This document shows positions 23,971 through 35,988 of a stretch of 64,000 nt of DNA, piece after piece. Within the stretch, counting starts at the first letter, position 1; the number at the start of each line of letters is the position of its first letter. A program made the translations under genes and the position numbers. Under the pieces are notes generated by a model. It was not told the DNA's origin. It did not search any database and worked only from the letters and a program-made list of their open reading frames with translations. Origin of the DNA: Rhizomys pruinosus (taxonomy: Eukaryota; Chordata; Mammalia; Rodentia; Spalacidae); the NCBI GenBank assembly GCA_009823505.1, contig VZQC01006589.1, forward strand, positions 8,180,330-8,244,329, given 5' to 3'.

Positions 23971-24720
23971 TTTTTTATTTTTATTTTTTGAGGGATTATC
24001 TTAATAAAGTCAATGGATGTGGGAAGACCTATTTTAGCTGTGAACAGGACCATTCTTAGATGGGGAGTCTTGAGTATATGACATGGAGAAAGTGAGCTGA
24101 GCACTAACATTCATCGCTTTCTTGACTGCGGGTGCAGCCACCTTGAGCTCCTGCTACTGTGACTTCCAAGGTCACCATGATGGACGGTAGTCTGGAATTG
24201 GTCCACATAAACCCTTCTTTCCTTAGGCTTTTTTTGTCATGGGATTTTAATCATAGCAACTGTATAAGTATCTAATACAGAAAATACATGTTTCCATGAA
24301 GTGAGGTTGTGAGTCATCAATACTGAATGAGACACAAAGCACATGTTGGTCATAGAAATCGAATGATGGTGGTGGAAGTGGCCTTTTGGTCCTAGGTTCT
24401 AGGGAACCCATCTAATTTATTGGAGAGCTGTCATGAAGCTAACCTTGGGGTTCGTGGTTATATACAAGTGTTTATACATATCATATTTGTGAATGGCTGG
24501 CCTGGAACTGGCCATCAGAACTTTCTACTGTGTTGGAAATGCTCCATACTTATGCTTGCTGATTCAGTAGCCACTGCCCACACTCAGCACCACTCACTGA
24601 AGAGTGATGGGGATTGATAAGCATGCTCCTACACATAAATGTCTTAGGCCTTTTGACTGTTTTCATGCCATTTTTGGGTTGTTCATTCTAGCCTGTAGGT
24701 TCAGTCATTCTAGTTCCTTT
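23971..24720. other. PCSK2 intron, part old LTR-like
   Basis: About 23990-24290 has phrases such as TTGACTGCGGGTGCAGCCACC and CATAAACCCTTCTTTCCTTAGG that resemble a diverged rodent LTR/MaLR end. The rest is unassigned. Confidence 0.4.
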
Positions 24721-24724
24721 CGCT

Positions 24725-24822
24725 CTTTAATCCCAGTACTGGAGAAGCCGAAGCAGGAAGACTGCCATGAGTTCAAGGTCAGCCTGAGCTACATAGCCAG
24801 ACTCCATGTCAAAAAATGAAAA
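24725..24822 (+). mobile_element. Diverged B1-like SINE fragment
   Basis: CTTTAATCCCAGTACTGGAG through CAGCCTGAGCTACATAGCCAG and an A-rich end. Confidence 0.75.
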
Positions 24823-24833
24823 CAAAGAAAATG

Positions 24834-24975
24834 CCGGGCGCGGTGGCTCACGCCTTTAATCCCAGCACTTGGGAGGCAGAGGCAGGCAGATCTCTGTGAG
24901 TTCAAGGCCAGCTGGGACTAAAGGGAGACCCTGTATCAAAAAGAACAAAACAAAACAAAACAAGAACAAAAACAA
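24834..24975 (+). mobile_element. B1 SINE with a ~28-bp internal deletion
   Basis: GCCGGGCGCGGTGGCTCACG opens the unit. It jumps from TTCAAGGCCAG to CTGGGACTAAAGGG, skipping the segment normally between two CCAG motifs, and ends in a CAAAA-rich tail. Confidence 0.9.
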
Positions 24976-25619
24976 AGAAAGCAAGCTGAAAAGTCCTTGT
25001 AGAGGGAGACTTAGGCTGGGATTTCCTTGACATTTAGGGTGTAGAGAGATCAGTGTTCTGTTGTAGCTGTCCTATTTCTTCTATAACACCCTGCCTCCCC
25101 CATCATCTGGGCTACAGAGCAGGCTGTAAAGAAAAGGCAAAGGGAGGGTAAGTGTGGGCGAGGTGACAAAGGGAAACTAAGACGGGCCAGCTGCTTCCCA
25201 CCTCAGTGGACGCTGCACTTGTGAGAGTGGGTGCAGGGGGAGATGAAGGGAGGTTGGAACAGAGCGTCAGGAGTTGCTGTGTTTCTCAGAAAACTGAAGG
25301 ACAGATCTGGGTGGGGAAAAAACATACAAAAAATTTTGTTAGGAATCACAAGATGTTCCAGAAACCTCGGAGGTTGGGATGTGTGCAGGAATAAGAAACT
25401 TGGCAACCCTGGGGTGTGTGCTTGTTTAGGACCGTGGAGGAATTCCTGCAACCCAAACTCCCTGGATCCTCAATGGGAATTGCTTACTGCATAGGAGCTG
25501 GGGGCCCTGAAAGAAGGCACACTTGATTGGGCTGTTTTGGGAATGTTCAGTTCTCTGACGTTAAATGGAAAGATTGAGATGAATGTGTAAACAAGCTTGG
25601 TAGAGAAGGAATTCCTTTC

Positions 25620-25705
25620 TGGGGATGTAGCTTAGTGGTACTTGTCAAGCCTGACTATGGCTGCCCTGAGTTCCGTCCTTAACACCACCAAAAAGAAAAG
25701 AAAGG
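25620..25705 (+). mobile_element. ID-type SINE
   Basis: GGGGATGTAGCTTAGTGGTAC, a B-box-like GAGTTCCGTCCTTAAC and an A-rich tail. Diverged from the tRNA-Ala-derived ID unit. Confidence 0.75.
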
Positions 25706-25786
25706 AGAAAGAAGAACACCACCTTTTCCCACAGGGAGGGTTTTACAGGTGCCAGGGCATTTGGGGAAGTTAAGAAAATACAGTTG

Positions 25787-26003
25787 CAGGCTGGAGAGAT
25801 GGCTCAGCAGTTAAGAGCACCGACTGCTCTTGCAGAGGACCTGGGTTTGATTCCCAGCACTCACATGGCGGCTAAGAACCGTCTTTAACTCCAGTTCCAG
25901 GGGAATCCGATGCCCTCTTCTGACCTCCACAGCATTGCACAACATGGGTGCACCAACCTACATGCAGACAGTACACTCATACACATAAAAAAATAATTAA
26001 AAA
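25787..26003 (+). mobile_element. B2 SINE, short subtype
   Basis: Complete forward B2. The target duplication AAGAAAATACAGTTG is at 25772-25786 and 26004-26018. Confidence 0.96.
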
Positions 26004-26481
26004 AAGAAAATACAGTTGGTCCTCTTAATCCATGGCTTGTTCATTCATCAAGCCAACCAACTACAGATGGGAACATTCAGAAAAAGATTACATTTGTAGT
26101 GAACAAACCCAGGGTCTCCCATTGTCATATTCCCTAACCAATACAGTGTAACAACTATCTATATAACATTTATATATGTCATCTTGAGATGATTTAAAGC
26201 AGTTAGGAGATGGTACAGTTATAGGCAGGTACAGAAGGGACTGGAGCATCCTTGGAGCATCTGTGATCCTAGAGAAGTCTCCACATACATTGATGAACAC
26301 CTCTTTTCCAGGGGTTTCTTAATTAGTTAGCTTTGCTCATTTGTGTTTTGATTTTACTGCAGTGATCACATGTTGCTTTTATAAGAAGAAAAGAGGAAAA
26401 TTTCACTGTGAATGAAAATTTCATTCTAAGAACAAAGATCTGTGCTTAGGAAGAGTCAGCTTATAAGAAGTTAAAATAAGA

Positions 26482-26704
26482 TGGCCTAGCAGTTAAGAGC
26501 GCCGACCGCTCTTACAGATGATCCGGGTTCGATCCCCAGCACCCACATGGCAGCCGAGAACCGTCTGAAACTCCAATTCCAGGAGAACTCCAGTTCCAGG
26601 GGAATCTGACACCCTCTTCTGACCTCCACGGCATTGCACGACATGGGTGCACACACTTGCATGCAGACAGTACATTCATACACATACAGAAATAAATAAA
26701 AAAA
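26482..26704 (+). mobile_element. B2 SINE, long subtype, 5'-truncated
   Basis: It starts inside the head at TGGCCTAGCAGTTAAGAG and has the extra AACTCCAATTCCAGGAG block. The direct repeat AAGAAGTTAAAATAAGA at 26465-26481 and 26705-26721 shows that it inserted in truncated form. Confidence 0.95.
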
Positions 26705-26721
26705 AAGAAGTTAAAATAAGA

Positions 26722-28640
26722 GACGCTTGTGGAATAGGCATTTTAAATAGTCACAGAGTTCTCGTTCCCAGGCCATGTTCTTCACTGCAGACACACATCA
26801 AGAGATTTAAGAGCTGCTCTTTGATCTCATGGAGGCGATGTAAAAAGCCTAGCATTCCAGTCGTATGAAAGAAAACCCCAGAGACTTGGGGATGGGTCCC
26901 ATTTTACCCTGTTGTATGTTGCTGTAAACAAGTGGTCAGTTGTCTTTTGCCTAGAAGCAGGTGCTTCCCAGGGTGCCCTGTGGAATGCTGCACAGATCCT
27001 CAACCGTATGATAAAGTTATAACCCCATGACTATTTCGTTAGTCACAGGTAACAGCCAGTCTTTCTCAAGTGTATAACATGCCTGCAGTACAGTTTTGTG
27101 AGAGTACTCAGAGGGTGTTCACTTGAGGGGTCCTCTGCATGTGACGGAGTTGGGTGGCCCCTGACCTACACGGGAGGACACTGTGGTTCAGCAGTGCTGT
27201 CCAGAGTGTCACATCAGTCACAGGGTGAAGCACACTCGTCTCTCTCTTCCATGCCACTTCTGGTATTCATATCAGGTTTGAACACTCATTTCCAAGTTCG
27301 TTTAAAATTCATTTGGAGCACACAAACACCTCATGAGTTCTGTGCAGCTAAGGGAGCTGTGTCCTCATTCCCTTAGGGTGCATGGAAGGGTGGGCAGTGT
27401 GAATGGCCTGAACTCCAGGCTCCCCCCTCTGTGGGTGATGGGGCGGGCCGTGGGGTTTGCTCTGTTCTCTGCACCAGGCCCTCATAGTTGGTCACAGCTG
27501 GTTGTCTTTTTCCCTTTGATCCTCCTTGAGCCCGCTTCACTGACTTTCTTGATAAAGTTCTTTAGAAAATTGCTTTTCAGAGTAACTCCTTCTCTGGGAA
27601 GATAAATGCTGAGGAAACGCATAAACCTGACAATCATTTCTCTCTCTCCGCCTTGCACGCTTTTTCCGTGTAGCCCAGAGTATCTGGAGAGTAGTAATTG
27701 GGTGACTGCTCAAACCCCTTGCAGCCCCTTGGAAGCCTGATATTCTAGGTATCCCCTGCCAAGTGGGTCTCCACAGCTGGCTCTGGGTTGCCCTCCAAGC
27801 CCTCCTGACCAGCCTCTCAGTTCTCTGTGAAGAACATTTGCCCTAGACCTACGTCATAGGCATCTAAGAACAAGTCCAGGTGTGGGACTGGATGAGGGTG
27901 AGACGAGGCATGGATCCCTTTGCTGGTCTGCTGCTCTTACCAATACTGTTAACATCTGTTCCTTGTGCTCAGGTGATGCTGGCTGAATATAGTCATTGAT
28001 TCCTTCAATCAAAAAGTAGTTATATGTCTACTGGGCCCCTAACACTGGTCTATGCATTTGCGAGTGAGCCAGAAGAGGGGCCTGTGCTCGTGAGATTCCC
28101 ACTAAATTTTTACTGTGCCAGCTCTCCAGTTCCTTTCCATAAGAAACAACACAACCTATGATGGACACAGTTCCTGTGGATGGTCATATCGCTGTCTCTC
28201 AGATTCCTAACTGATGGACAGCATGATTTCCAGTGTTCCTTTTATCTTCAAATTTGGCACCAATGTAGATTTTAGTGGATGTGAAGCATATTCAGGGACT
28301 GGGAGATCACTTGTCCTTCATTCCAGCATGCTCTCATTCTCTCTCCTCCCCCCTCCCATGGTGTCTTCCTCTGGTCCTCCCTCACAATCTCATAGCACTT
28401 TAGGATATCTGGAGGTCCACCCTGCTTGCCTCACAAGATAAGATTTGAAATCATTGTGAACCTCAACTGAGATGCCCTCATTAAATCCCAAGGTAACTGT
28501 CCCTAAATATTCCAATAGTACTACCTTTCGTTAACTGAGAATATAGCCAGTGTGCAAGTGACAGCTCTCAGGTCTCATGTTTATGAAGGACACCTTAGCC
28601 TCTACCTGCTGCTGGCAGAACCTCTGGTCAAAGTGTGGAC
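26722..28640. other. PCSK2 intron, no recognised gene
   Basis: SINE-poor for about 1.9 kb. No exon recognised. Text near 27990-28080 (CATTGATTCCTTCAATCAAA and CCCCTAACACTGGTC) resembles an ancient mammalian repeat. Confidence 0.5.
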
Positions 28641-28649
28641 ACTGGAAGT

Positions 28650-28800
28650 CATTCTTTTTGCACAGCTAATTCAATGAAGTAAAGTCATTCATTTTCATCT
28701 TTCTGAGCCTGTGTTCTCACCTGAAAATTGACACTAGCGATGCTGGTCTTCTGTGATTAAATGAGATAGTAAGAGGTTAAAGAGCCAGTAAAGAGAATTT
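28650..28800 (+). mobile_element. MIR SINE fragment
   Basis: TTTCTGAGCCTGTGTTCTCACC, CTGAAAATTGACACTAG and GATTAAATGAGATAGTA follow the MIR 3' half order. Confidence 0.65.
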
Positions 28801-29555
28801 CTTAGCAGTAACTCTTAGCAGCATTTTCTCAGGGCCGCCCTTAGACTTTTGGAGCCATGACACTGTGCTGTTTGTGTGTGAGGAATGAGCAGTAGGGTCT
28901 GCGCAATCGTAGATGAGGAAGGTCCAAAGCCGTGACGTAGACTGGCCAAGCATGGTCCCAGTCTCAAATTCTTGTCATGTTGCATGGAGTTGATGTTACT
29001 AAATTTCTCCTTCCCATTCTGTTTGTTCTGTTTACCATTCCTCCTTCTAAGAAGAAACTACCAGACAGGCCTTAGTGCTAAGCTGTCCCAGACACTAGCC
29101 CCTAGCTGCTAGTGGCTGTCTCTGCTTCATGTTGGGTGGAATCAAATTAAATGGAAACTTAGGCTCCTCAGTTACCTTCCCATCTCTAGTGCTCAGTAGT
29201 CACCTGCTATTATTTTGGATGGTGTATATCTAAAGCATTTTGCCACCCAGAAGGCCTCCCAGCCTTTCAAATTTCTCAAGAAATTCTTCAAACTTTAACA
29301 AAGGTCACAGGATAGTCAAAGCTCTGTTATTCACTTTGGGTACAGTTAAATCCCCCATGTGGACAGTACATCTCAGTCATATTTCTCTGTTCAGGACTCT
29401 GGGCACCCTACAGTCATAGAGCCTCCAGATGATAGTTATGGAATTATTTTGTGATGGGGAAGGACCACTTTCTAGGTGGATTTTTCAAATTCCACAAGAA
29501 GGTTCTTATTGGGAAAATCCTCCAGGCCTACCCTTCTCCAGTGCAGACTCATTGA
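28801..29555. other. PCSK2 intron, no recognised gene
   Basis: I see no repeat family or exon in this stretch. Confidence 0.5.
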
Positions 29556-29559
29556 GACA

Positions 29560-29645
29560 CATAGAAATGAGGATCTGCACTCAAATTCCAGCTTGGCCAC
29601 TCAGTAGCTGGGGACCCTCAGAAGTTCCTATCTTTCCCAGCCTTC
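29560..29645 (+). mobile_element. MIR SINE fragment
   Basis: CAAATTCCAGCTTGGCCACTC, AGTAGCTGGGGACCCTC and AGTTCCTATCTTT resemble the MIR core. Confidence 0.55.
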
Positions 29646-29810
29646 TCTCTACCAATAAGGACACTGCCCTGCTTCCAGGAGGACTTCCCCAATACAGAGC
29701 CTGATCTAAGGCCCAAGGGTCAACACAGTATGGCTGATGTCATGTAGAGAAAAAAAGCCTTGGTTTTGGATTCAGATGAGCTTCCTTTTTTTTGGCGACG
29801 TTCCAAATGG

Positions 29811-29989
29811 TTTTTTTTTTTTTTTTTTCCCATGTCGTGCAATGCCTCGGAGGTCAGAAGAGGGTGTCAGATTCCCCTGGAACTGGAGTTAAAGATGGTT
29901 CTCCGCCACCATGTGGGTGCTGGGGATTGAACCCGGGTCCTCTGCCAGAGCAGTCGACGTTCTTAACCGCTAGGCCATCTCTCCAGTCC
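29811..29989 (-). mobile_element. B2 SINE, short subtype, 3' shortened
   Basis: Poly-T joins directly to CCCATGTCGTGCAATGCC; the usual ACTGTCTGCATG segment is missing. It ends at CATCTCTCCAGTCCC. Confidence 0.93.
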
Positions 29990-30014
29990 CTGGAAACACA
30001 TTTCTTATGCTTTC

Positions 30015-30125
30015 TGCATTTCAACTTCCTCACCTATGAAAACTAAGAGTGATGGGACACACCTCCTGGGCTTATATGACCAAAATACAATGTAAAAAAT
30101 CAGACACATGGTAGGTACTTCTGCC
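30015..30125 (+). mobile_element. MIR SINE fragment
   Basis: CAACTTCCTCACCTATGAAAAC to CACATGGTAGGTACTTC follows the MIR 3' half. A B2 (29811-29989) probably split it from an upstream part near 29755. Confidence 0.6.
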
Positions 30126-30514
30126 TGAGACACAGCATGTGGCCAGTTTGTCATTATAATGCTGTGAAATGTTAGCCCTCTGATTGTCTGAGGGTAAGGT
30201 ACATCCTCAACAACAGGAAGACTATGAAGCATGTGTGTGTAAAGTACATGCCACATAGTCAGCATTCGATAAGTTCCTTCAAAAGCTGCGAGGAACACTG
30301 CTGAGTAGCTGTTTTGGGCGTAGGTGCTATAACTTCACGTGGCTTGTGCAGCTCTGTTTTACTAGACTATTATAGAACCTCAGCTGAAGCTTTGCTGTCC
30401 TATGTGATGCTGACTGAGTGATTCTTTATGACATCGTGGAATAGTCCATGGGAAAATACAGAGTTCCGGAATGATCAGCTTTGTGCCACTTTCTAGGAAC
30501 TTAGTCAACAGACT

Positions 30515-30835
30515 CTATGGGAGGATGCTCACCAATGGAAGGATGTTCACTATGAGAAGTGTTTACTATGGTAGGATGTTCACTATGGGAAGAAGTTCAC
30601 TATGGAAGGATGTCATCTGTGGGTGGATGTTCACCAATAAGAGGATGCTCACTATGGGAAGAATTCTACTATGGATGTTCATCTATGGGAGGATGTCCAC
30701 CAGTAAGTGGATGTTCACTATGGTAGGATGCTCACTATGGGAGGATGTTCATCTATAGGAGGATGCTCACCAATAAGAGGATGCTCACTGTGGGAGGATG
30801 TTTATTTATGGGAGGATGCCTACCTACATGAGAAT
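30515..30835. repeat. Degenerate ~20-bp minisatellite
   Basis: About 16-18 diverged units built on GGAGGATGTTCACTATGG, with ACCAATAAG, ATCTATG and similar linkers. A 95-codon frame over it is a by-product. Confidence 0.9.
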
Positions 30836-31036
30836 TTTCCTCCTTGAGAATATGCTCAATTCTTGGAGGATGAGTATTCAGACTTGTCCATGGACCAATA
30901 CTTTAAGCATCCAGATATACAAATTGGAATTCATACAAGAATCAAGCAATTATTTTATCCTGAATTTCAGACCATTATCTTAACTTTTTCTGAAAGTGTG
31001 AATGAACAGGGGTGTTTAAAAAATCACAGATGAATC

Positions 31037-31193
31037 GCCGGGCGTGGTGGCACACGCCTTTAATCCTAGCACTTGGGAGGCAGAGGCAGGTGGATCTTTG
31101 TGAGTTCAAGGCCAGCCTGGTCTACAGAGTGAGTTCCAGGACAGCTGGGGCTGCAGGGAGACCCTGTCTCAAAAAGATTAAAAAAGAAAAAAA
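31037..31193 (+). mobile_element. B1 SINE
   Basis: Full-length forward B1. The target duplication AAATCACAGATGA is at 31021-31033 and 31194-31206. Confidence 0.95.
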
Positions 31194-31520
31194 AAATCAC
31201 AGATGAGAGGAGACAAAGCTACTTTAAGTAGCTTACCAAGGATGCTCATAACACTCCCAGAAGCCTGCCAAGGAAGGAGAGCTTAGCTCCACTGTACTGG
31301 TGGAGAATGAGAGAAAAATGCTATTCTGGGGTCCAAAGAATTCATCAGCCCTCACAGTTTATATGGAAAAAACCCTGTGCCTTAATTTTCACTAACCTAT
31401 CAGGGACACTTAGCTTTGCTCATGAAAGCAGGTCCCAGTACAGAATGGTCTTAGTGCTTTCTCCTACACTGTTGTCAGAGCCAGCTTACATGACACATAT
31501 CTTGCAGTATCTTTTGCTGT

Positions 31521-31623
31521 CGAGACAGGGTTTTTTGCTATGTAATCTTGGCTGGCCTTGAACTTGCAATCCTAAACCTCAGCCTCAGCTGGTTTCACGG
31601 GTATCTGCTACCATGCCTGGCTT
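31521..31623 (-). mobile_element. Diverged B1 SINE
   Basis: CGAGACAGGGTTTTTTGC to CTACCATGCCTGGC in reverse order. Confidence 0.78.
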
Positions 31624-31624
31624 T

Positions 31625-32130
31625 ACAGTGGTATTTTGTTCACCATTACTTGCTCTGAACTTGTGGTTAGACTTACCACTAGAGCTTTTTATTTAATGTG
31701 TTAATAAAAAAGAACATGAACTATTCTATCACAAATTTGCTTTCAAAAAACAGTTGCATTTTCAATATAATTGACTTCCTCTGTAATCTTATGTATTTTC
31801 TCTAATAAATTAAAAAAGCATTATATTGAGATGGGGGTTTGAAGACTTCTTACCGTCAAAAGGAGTCTGGTTATGAGACTGAAAATTGTGAAAATAAGGG
31901 ACCAGAGAAGTCAAAGCTTGGTAAAGATGTTTAAGTTGATGAAATCCAGATTTGAACCTGGTCTGGGTAAATGACTACAGCAGCTGCAGAACATCCAAGA
32001 CTGAAAGGAAATGGAAGGGAGGGTTCCTAGACTCAATGTAGTCTCATCAACATCAGATGATCATCAGAAACAAGACAGGGCTAGGAGGTCGTAGAAGGGT
32101 AGGAGGTCGACTTCAACAGAGCTTAAATCA
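31625..32130. other. PCSK2 intron, unassigned
   Basis: AT-rich, no exon. Part may be old LINE. Confidence 0.4.
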
Positions 32131-33015
32131 CATAAGCTACAGTGGTGCATTCATTCTCACAGTGGAATCACCAGCAGTGAGAATGAATGACCTATTACTA
32201 TGAAGAACAATATGGGCACATCTCACAGGTTTGATGTTGAACAGAAGAAATTAGAAACAAAAGCATCCATACCATCAGATTCTGGTTAAATGCAAGGACT
32301 TGTAGAACTAATCTACAGCGAGAGGAGTGAGAACGAGAGCTGTCTGTGGGGTGTGTGTCCTAGTTAGAAGGGAGCACAGGAACCTTTCCAGGTGGGTGGA
32401 ACATTCCATCTTTTGACTGGGTGATAGTTACCCATCATCAAAACTCAAAGATGAGTGTGATGGCATGCACCTATAGTTACAGTCCTCTGGAAGCTGAGGC
32501 AAGAGGATTGTGAGTTCAAGGTCAACCTGACTACACAGTGATACCTTGTCTTAACTTTGCCTCTCACATCTTTCAAATAAATACTGTACTCTTTGTGTTA
32601 TGTATACGCTACCTCAATTATGATAGTAAGTTCTGTCTTTGTTGTTCTGGTGGGTCAGTGGAGATAGAAATTAAGTGAAGAAGTACCCTTTCTGACCAAT
32701 TCTCTTGACATGCAGGGGCAGTGGGACTGGCAGGAGCTACACTTGATCCAGTCAGTGGTTTCTGTGTGGGAAACTCACTAAGACTCTTGTGAATCCCAGT
32801 CTGCTGCACACTCAATAAAGTCCTTCCTTTACCCCATAAAGAGAATGAGCAGTGTCATAGTCACACATTGGAACACTCTTCAGTCAGAATAATCCATAGC
32901 ATACACTAGTGTAGTTGAACCTTACAAAACTAATTCTGGACAAAATTATCTAGATATAAAAGAGAATACAGTATAGATTCCATTTGTATTAAAAGTGGGA
33001 TAGGCAAAATACCTG
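32130..33015 (+). mobile_element. Ancient L1 3' fragments
   Basis: The AATGAATGACCTATTACTATG block, then CAGATTCTGGTTAAATGCAAG, and later ATTCCATTTGTATTAAAAGT resemble old L1M ORF2 ends. A diverged B1 (32449-32556) is included. Confidence 0.5.
32449..32556 (+). mobile_element. Diverged B1 SINE
   Basis: GTGTGATGGCATGCACCTATAG to ACACAGTGATACCTTGTC in forward order. Confidence 0.75.
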
Positions 33016-33367
33016 TGGGGTTAGAATAGTGATTGCTTTGGGGAAGAAAATGATAGGAGAGGATGGGGTTCCTCTGAGACATTCCTCATACCCATGATCT
33101 GTGAGCTTGCTCTACTGGTTGAAGGATCCATGCACTTATAAATAATGGTATAGATGATGGGAACAGTTATAGCAGAGTATCTGAGTTGCACAATCGTGTT
33201 CTGAGTGAAAAAGGGGTCCCAAGCAGCTGTAGCTCTGCCTAGAAGTGGTTGTCCTGAATGAAATCCAGGTTTCATGCAGGATGTGGATTCCTGATGTGGA
33301 GAAGGACTCCGGGATTCCCATCGATAGGACACCTCCAATATGCAGCAGAACGGCTGCCTCTACTTAC

Positions 33368-33595
33368 TCAGGGTCCTGCATGGAGCCTCCCACGCAGTGG
33401 AATCTCTCAGGGACAGTTTTCCAGTCTTTAGCCATTTTTACCATGGCTCCAGCATCAAGGACCCCATAGCCAAAGAGGTGATTAAATTCCAGGCCGACTC
33501 CGTTTCGTCGCCACTGATGGACCTCATCATGAAGCTGGTTCCGTTTGGAGGTGAGCACGGTCAGATGCTGCATGTCTCGCCAGGTCAGACCCAGG
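33368..33595 (-). CDS. PCSK2: PCSK2 internal exon: end of catalytic domain, start of P domain
   Basis: A 228-nt exon whose 75 whole codons correspond to human residues 402-476. It reads LGLTWRDMQHLTVLTSKRNQ and continues through the HDEVHQW and GYGVLDAGAMVKMAKDW segments to GGSMQDPE. This is the C-terminal edge of the subtilisin fold and the start of the P domain that stabilises it. The acceptor is CACCAG (33601-33596) and the donor is GTAAGT (33367-33362), both consensus. The phases (1 base in, 2 bases out) match the neighbouring exons exactly. A longer 126-codon frame at 33364-33744 just runs into the upstream intron. One residue (Met in GGSMQDPE) differs from the Val I recall for human. 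Confidence 0.97.
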
Positions 33596-33788
33596 CTGGT
33601 GATGTGAGGCAGGGAGTGCAGAGAAAGACATGGGTGAGCAAGGCAGAGACACAAGGCAGAGACACTCAGGTCACAGAACTCTTGGGAGATTGTGGAACAA
33701 CTCCAAGGGTACATGGTGCACATGCAGACATGCTGGAAAAACACTGATAGACATAAAGTAAATAAAACTCCTTAAATACTTTTTCTGG

Positions 33789-33931
33789 TATTTTTGAGAC
33801 AGGGTCTCCCTGTAGCCCCAGCTGGCCTGGAACTCGCTTTGTAGACCAGGCTGGCCTTGAACTCACAGAGATCCGCCTGCCTCTGCCTCCCAAGTGCTAG
33901 GATTAAAGTCGTGTACCACCATGCCTGGATA
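33789..33931 (-). mobile_element. B1 SINE
   Basis: Full-length reverse B1, GTATTTTTGAGACAGGG to CACCATGCCTGGA. Confidence 0.94.
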
Positions 33932-33939
33932 AGAAATAT

Positions 33940-34154
33940 ATTTTTAAATTTTACATGTATGACTGTATTGCCTGCATGTATGTAAATGCACCCATATCAT
34001 GCAAAGCCTGCAGAGGTCAGATGAGGGTGTTGGATCTCCTGGAACTGGAGTTACAGATGCTTGTGAGCAGCCATGTAGGTGCTGGGATTTGAACCCTTGT
34101 ACTCTGCAAAAGAAGCCAGTGCACTTAACCACTGAGCCATCTCTACAGCCCCAA
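33940..34154 (-). mobile_element. B3-type SINE
   Basis: The reverse B2-like layout is clear, but with strong divergence and CCATCTCTACAGCCCC at the end. Confidence 0.85.
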
Positions 34155-34249
34155 GAAATACATTTTAAGTTAAAAAAGGCAATGGGATTTTAAAAATTGA
34201 CATGTACAATGATTCTACACAGTACATAGATAGACACTCTTCCTTGAGA

Positions 34250-34584
34250 GTTCACAGTTGATTGCACTGGCTAAGATGAAAAAGACTGACAATACCAAGT
34301 GTCGCCAAAGCTGTGGAACACTTGAAATCACAGAGTTTGCTGATGGCTCTCTGGAAAACTATTTGGCTATATTTACTATGATTGTCCATGTGCCTGAGTC
34401 ATAGTCTAAAAATTCCATTTCTAGGTAAATATCTGACAAAATGTGCACATATTCAGCAGATGTACACACCAGAATACTCACAGTTCTAAATTGTATTTCT
34501 TTCAAATGTTTATCACAGTGGAATGAACAAACCTTTGAGGGTAACTTGTAGAATGCGGAGTACTATACAGCTATGAGAATGAAT
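34250..34584 (+). mobile_element. Ancient L1M ORF2 fragment
   Basis: AGTGTCGCCAAAGCTGTGGAAC, GGAAAACTATTTGGC and GAGTACTATACAGCTATGAGA follow the order of the L1 ORF2 C-terminal region. Pieces continue at about 35135-35190 and 36030-36240 after younger insertions. Confidence 0.7.
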
Positions 34585-34600
34585 AAATTATAATTTCTTT

Positions 34601-34857
34601 AAAAATTTTTTTATTTTAATTTTTAAAAATTTATTTATATTTATTTATTTATTTTTATGTGTATGAGTGTACTGTTTGTATGTAGGTTGGTGCACCTGTG
34701 TCATGCAATGCATGCGGAGGTCAGAAGAGGGCATCGGATTCCCCTGGAACTGGAGTTAAAGATGGTTCTTAGCCACCATGTGGGTGCTGGGAATCGAACC
34801 CGGGTCCTCTGCAAGAGCAGTTGGCGCTCTTAACTGCTGAGCCATCTCTCCAGCCCC
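34601..34857 (-). mobile_element. B2 SINE, short subtype
   Basis: Complete reverse B2. The target duplication AAATTATAATTTCTTT is at 34585-34600 and 34858-34873, so it lies inside the old L1. Confidence 0.95.
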
Positions 34858-34892
34858 AAATTATAATTTCTTTGAATAATATGTACAGATCT

Positions 34893-35136
34893 TTTTTTAA
34901 ATGGTGGGGTTCCATGTAACTCAGACTGGCCTCAAACCCCCTATTTAGCTGAGGATGATTTTGAGCTCTGCTTGATCCTGAGCCTTCTGCCTCTACTTCC
35001 TGCTGCTGGGATTACAGGTATGTAGCATTACACCTGGTTTATATGGTGCTAGGGATCAAACCTGGGGACTTGCACATGCTTGCACAAGTAGGACTTGCAC
35101 AAGTACTCTACCAACTGAGCTACCCTCCCAGCCTTT
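34893..35136 (-). mobile_element. B4-type SINE
   Basis: A reverse B1-like part (GTAACTCAGACTGGCCTC) precedes an ID/B4 tail ending in ACCAACTGAGCTACCC. A small GGACTTGCACAAGTA duplication lies inside. Confidence 0.75.
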
Positions 35137-35639
35137 TAGGAACAAACCTCACCAATATTATACTGAGCCAAAGAAGCCAGAAAGGAAGAGGATGATATAG
35201 TTTAGATATGGCTTGAGTTGATCCCCAACGGTTCGTGGGTTTGGAGCGTGGTCCTTAGTGGGGCACTGCTGAATGAAGGTGGAACCTTTAAAGGGAAGGA
35301 CTTTAGTGGGAGGGGATTAGGTGATTGGGCACCCTACTGTCTGGAGAAATTAGTATAATTCTTGTGGGGTTCTTTGCAGTTCTGGAGACTTTTATAAAAG
35401 AGCAAGCCTAGTTCTTCTCCATTCTCTGGCTTCTTGTTTAGCCAGTCAATCCATCTCCCTCTTATGTGCTCTTGCCTGTACACTGTCTGTCATGGTGGCC
35501 CTTGCCAGAGGCTAAACTGGGGAGAGGGGGACACAAGGTCTTGGGCTTTCAGCTTCCAAACTCATGATTTAAATAAACCTGTTTTCTTTATTAAGTACCT
35601 AGTGTTGGGTATTTTTTATAAAATTATTTCTTTGCTTTT

Positions 35640-35788
35640 AGCTGGGCATGGTGGCACATGCCTTTAATCCTAGCACGCAGGAGGGAGACACAGACAGATC
35701 TCTGTGAGATCAAGGACAACCTGGTCTACATAGAGAGTTCCAGGCTGGCTGGAGCTACAGGGAGGCCCTATTTCAAAAAACAACAAAA
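35640..35788 (+). mobile_element. B1 SINE
   Basis: AGCTGGGCATGGTGGCACATG to CCCTATTTCAAAAAAC; moderately diverged. Confidence 0.88.
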
Positions 35789-35789
35789 G

Positions 35790-35988
35790 ATATTTGTTAT
35801 TTTATGTGTAGGAGTGCTTTGGGTGCATGACATATATACAATGCTCTCAGAGTCCAGTACAGGACATCGAATCCTCTGGAAGTTACTTAAAGGTTGTTAG
35901 ATGTCCATGTGGGTAATGAGAACTAAACCTGGACCCTCTGCAAGAACATCCAATGTTCTTAACTGCTGAGCCATGTCTCCAGACCCTA
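35790..35988 (-). mobile_element. B3-type SINE
   Basis: Diverged reverse B2-like unit ending in GAGCCATGTCTCCAGACCC. Confidence 0.82.

Noticed and set aside
25620..25705. tRNA-like sequence
   Set aside because: It is an ID-type SINE with an A-rich tail and a decayed tRNA fold, not a tRNA gene. The B2 heads are likewise SINE parts.
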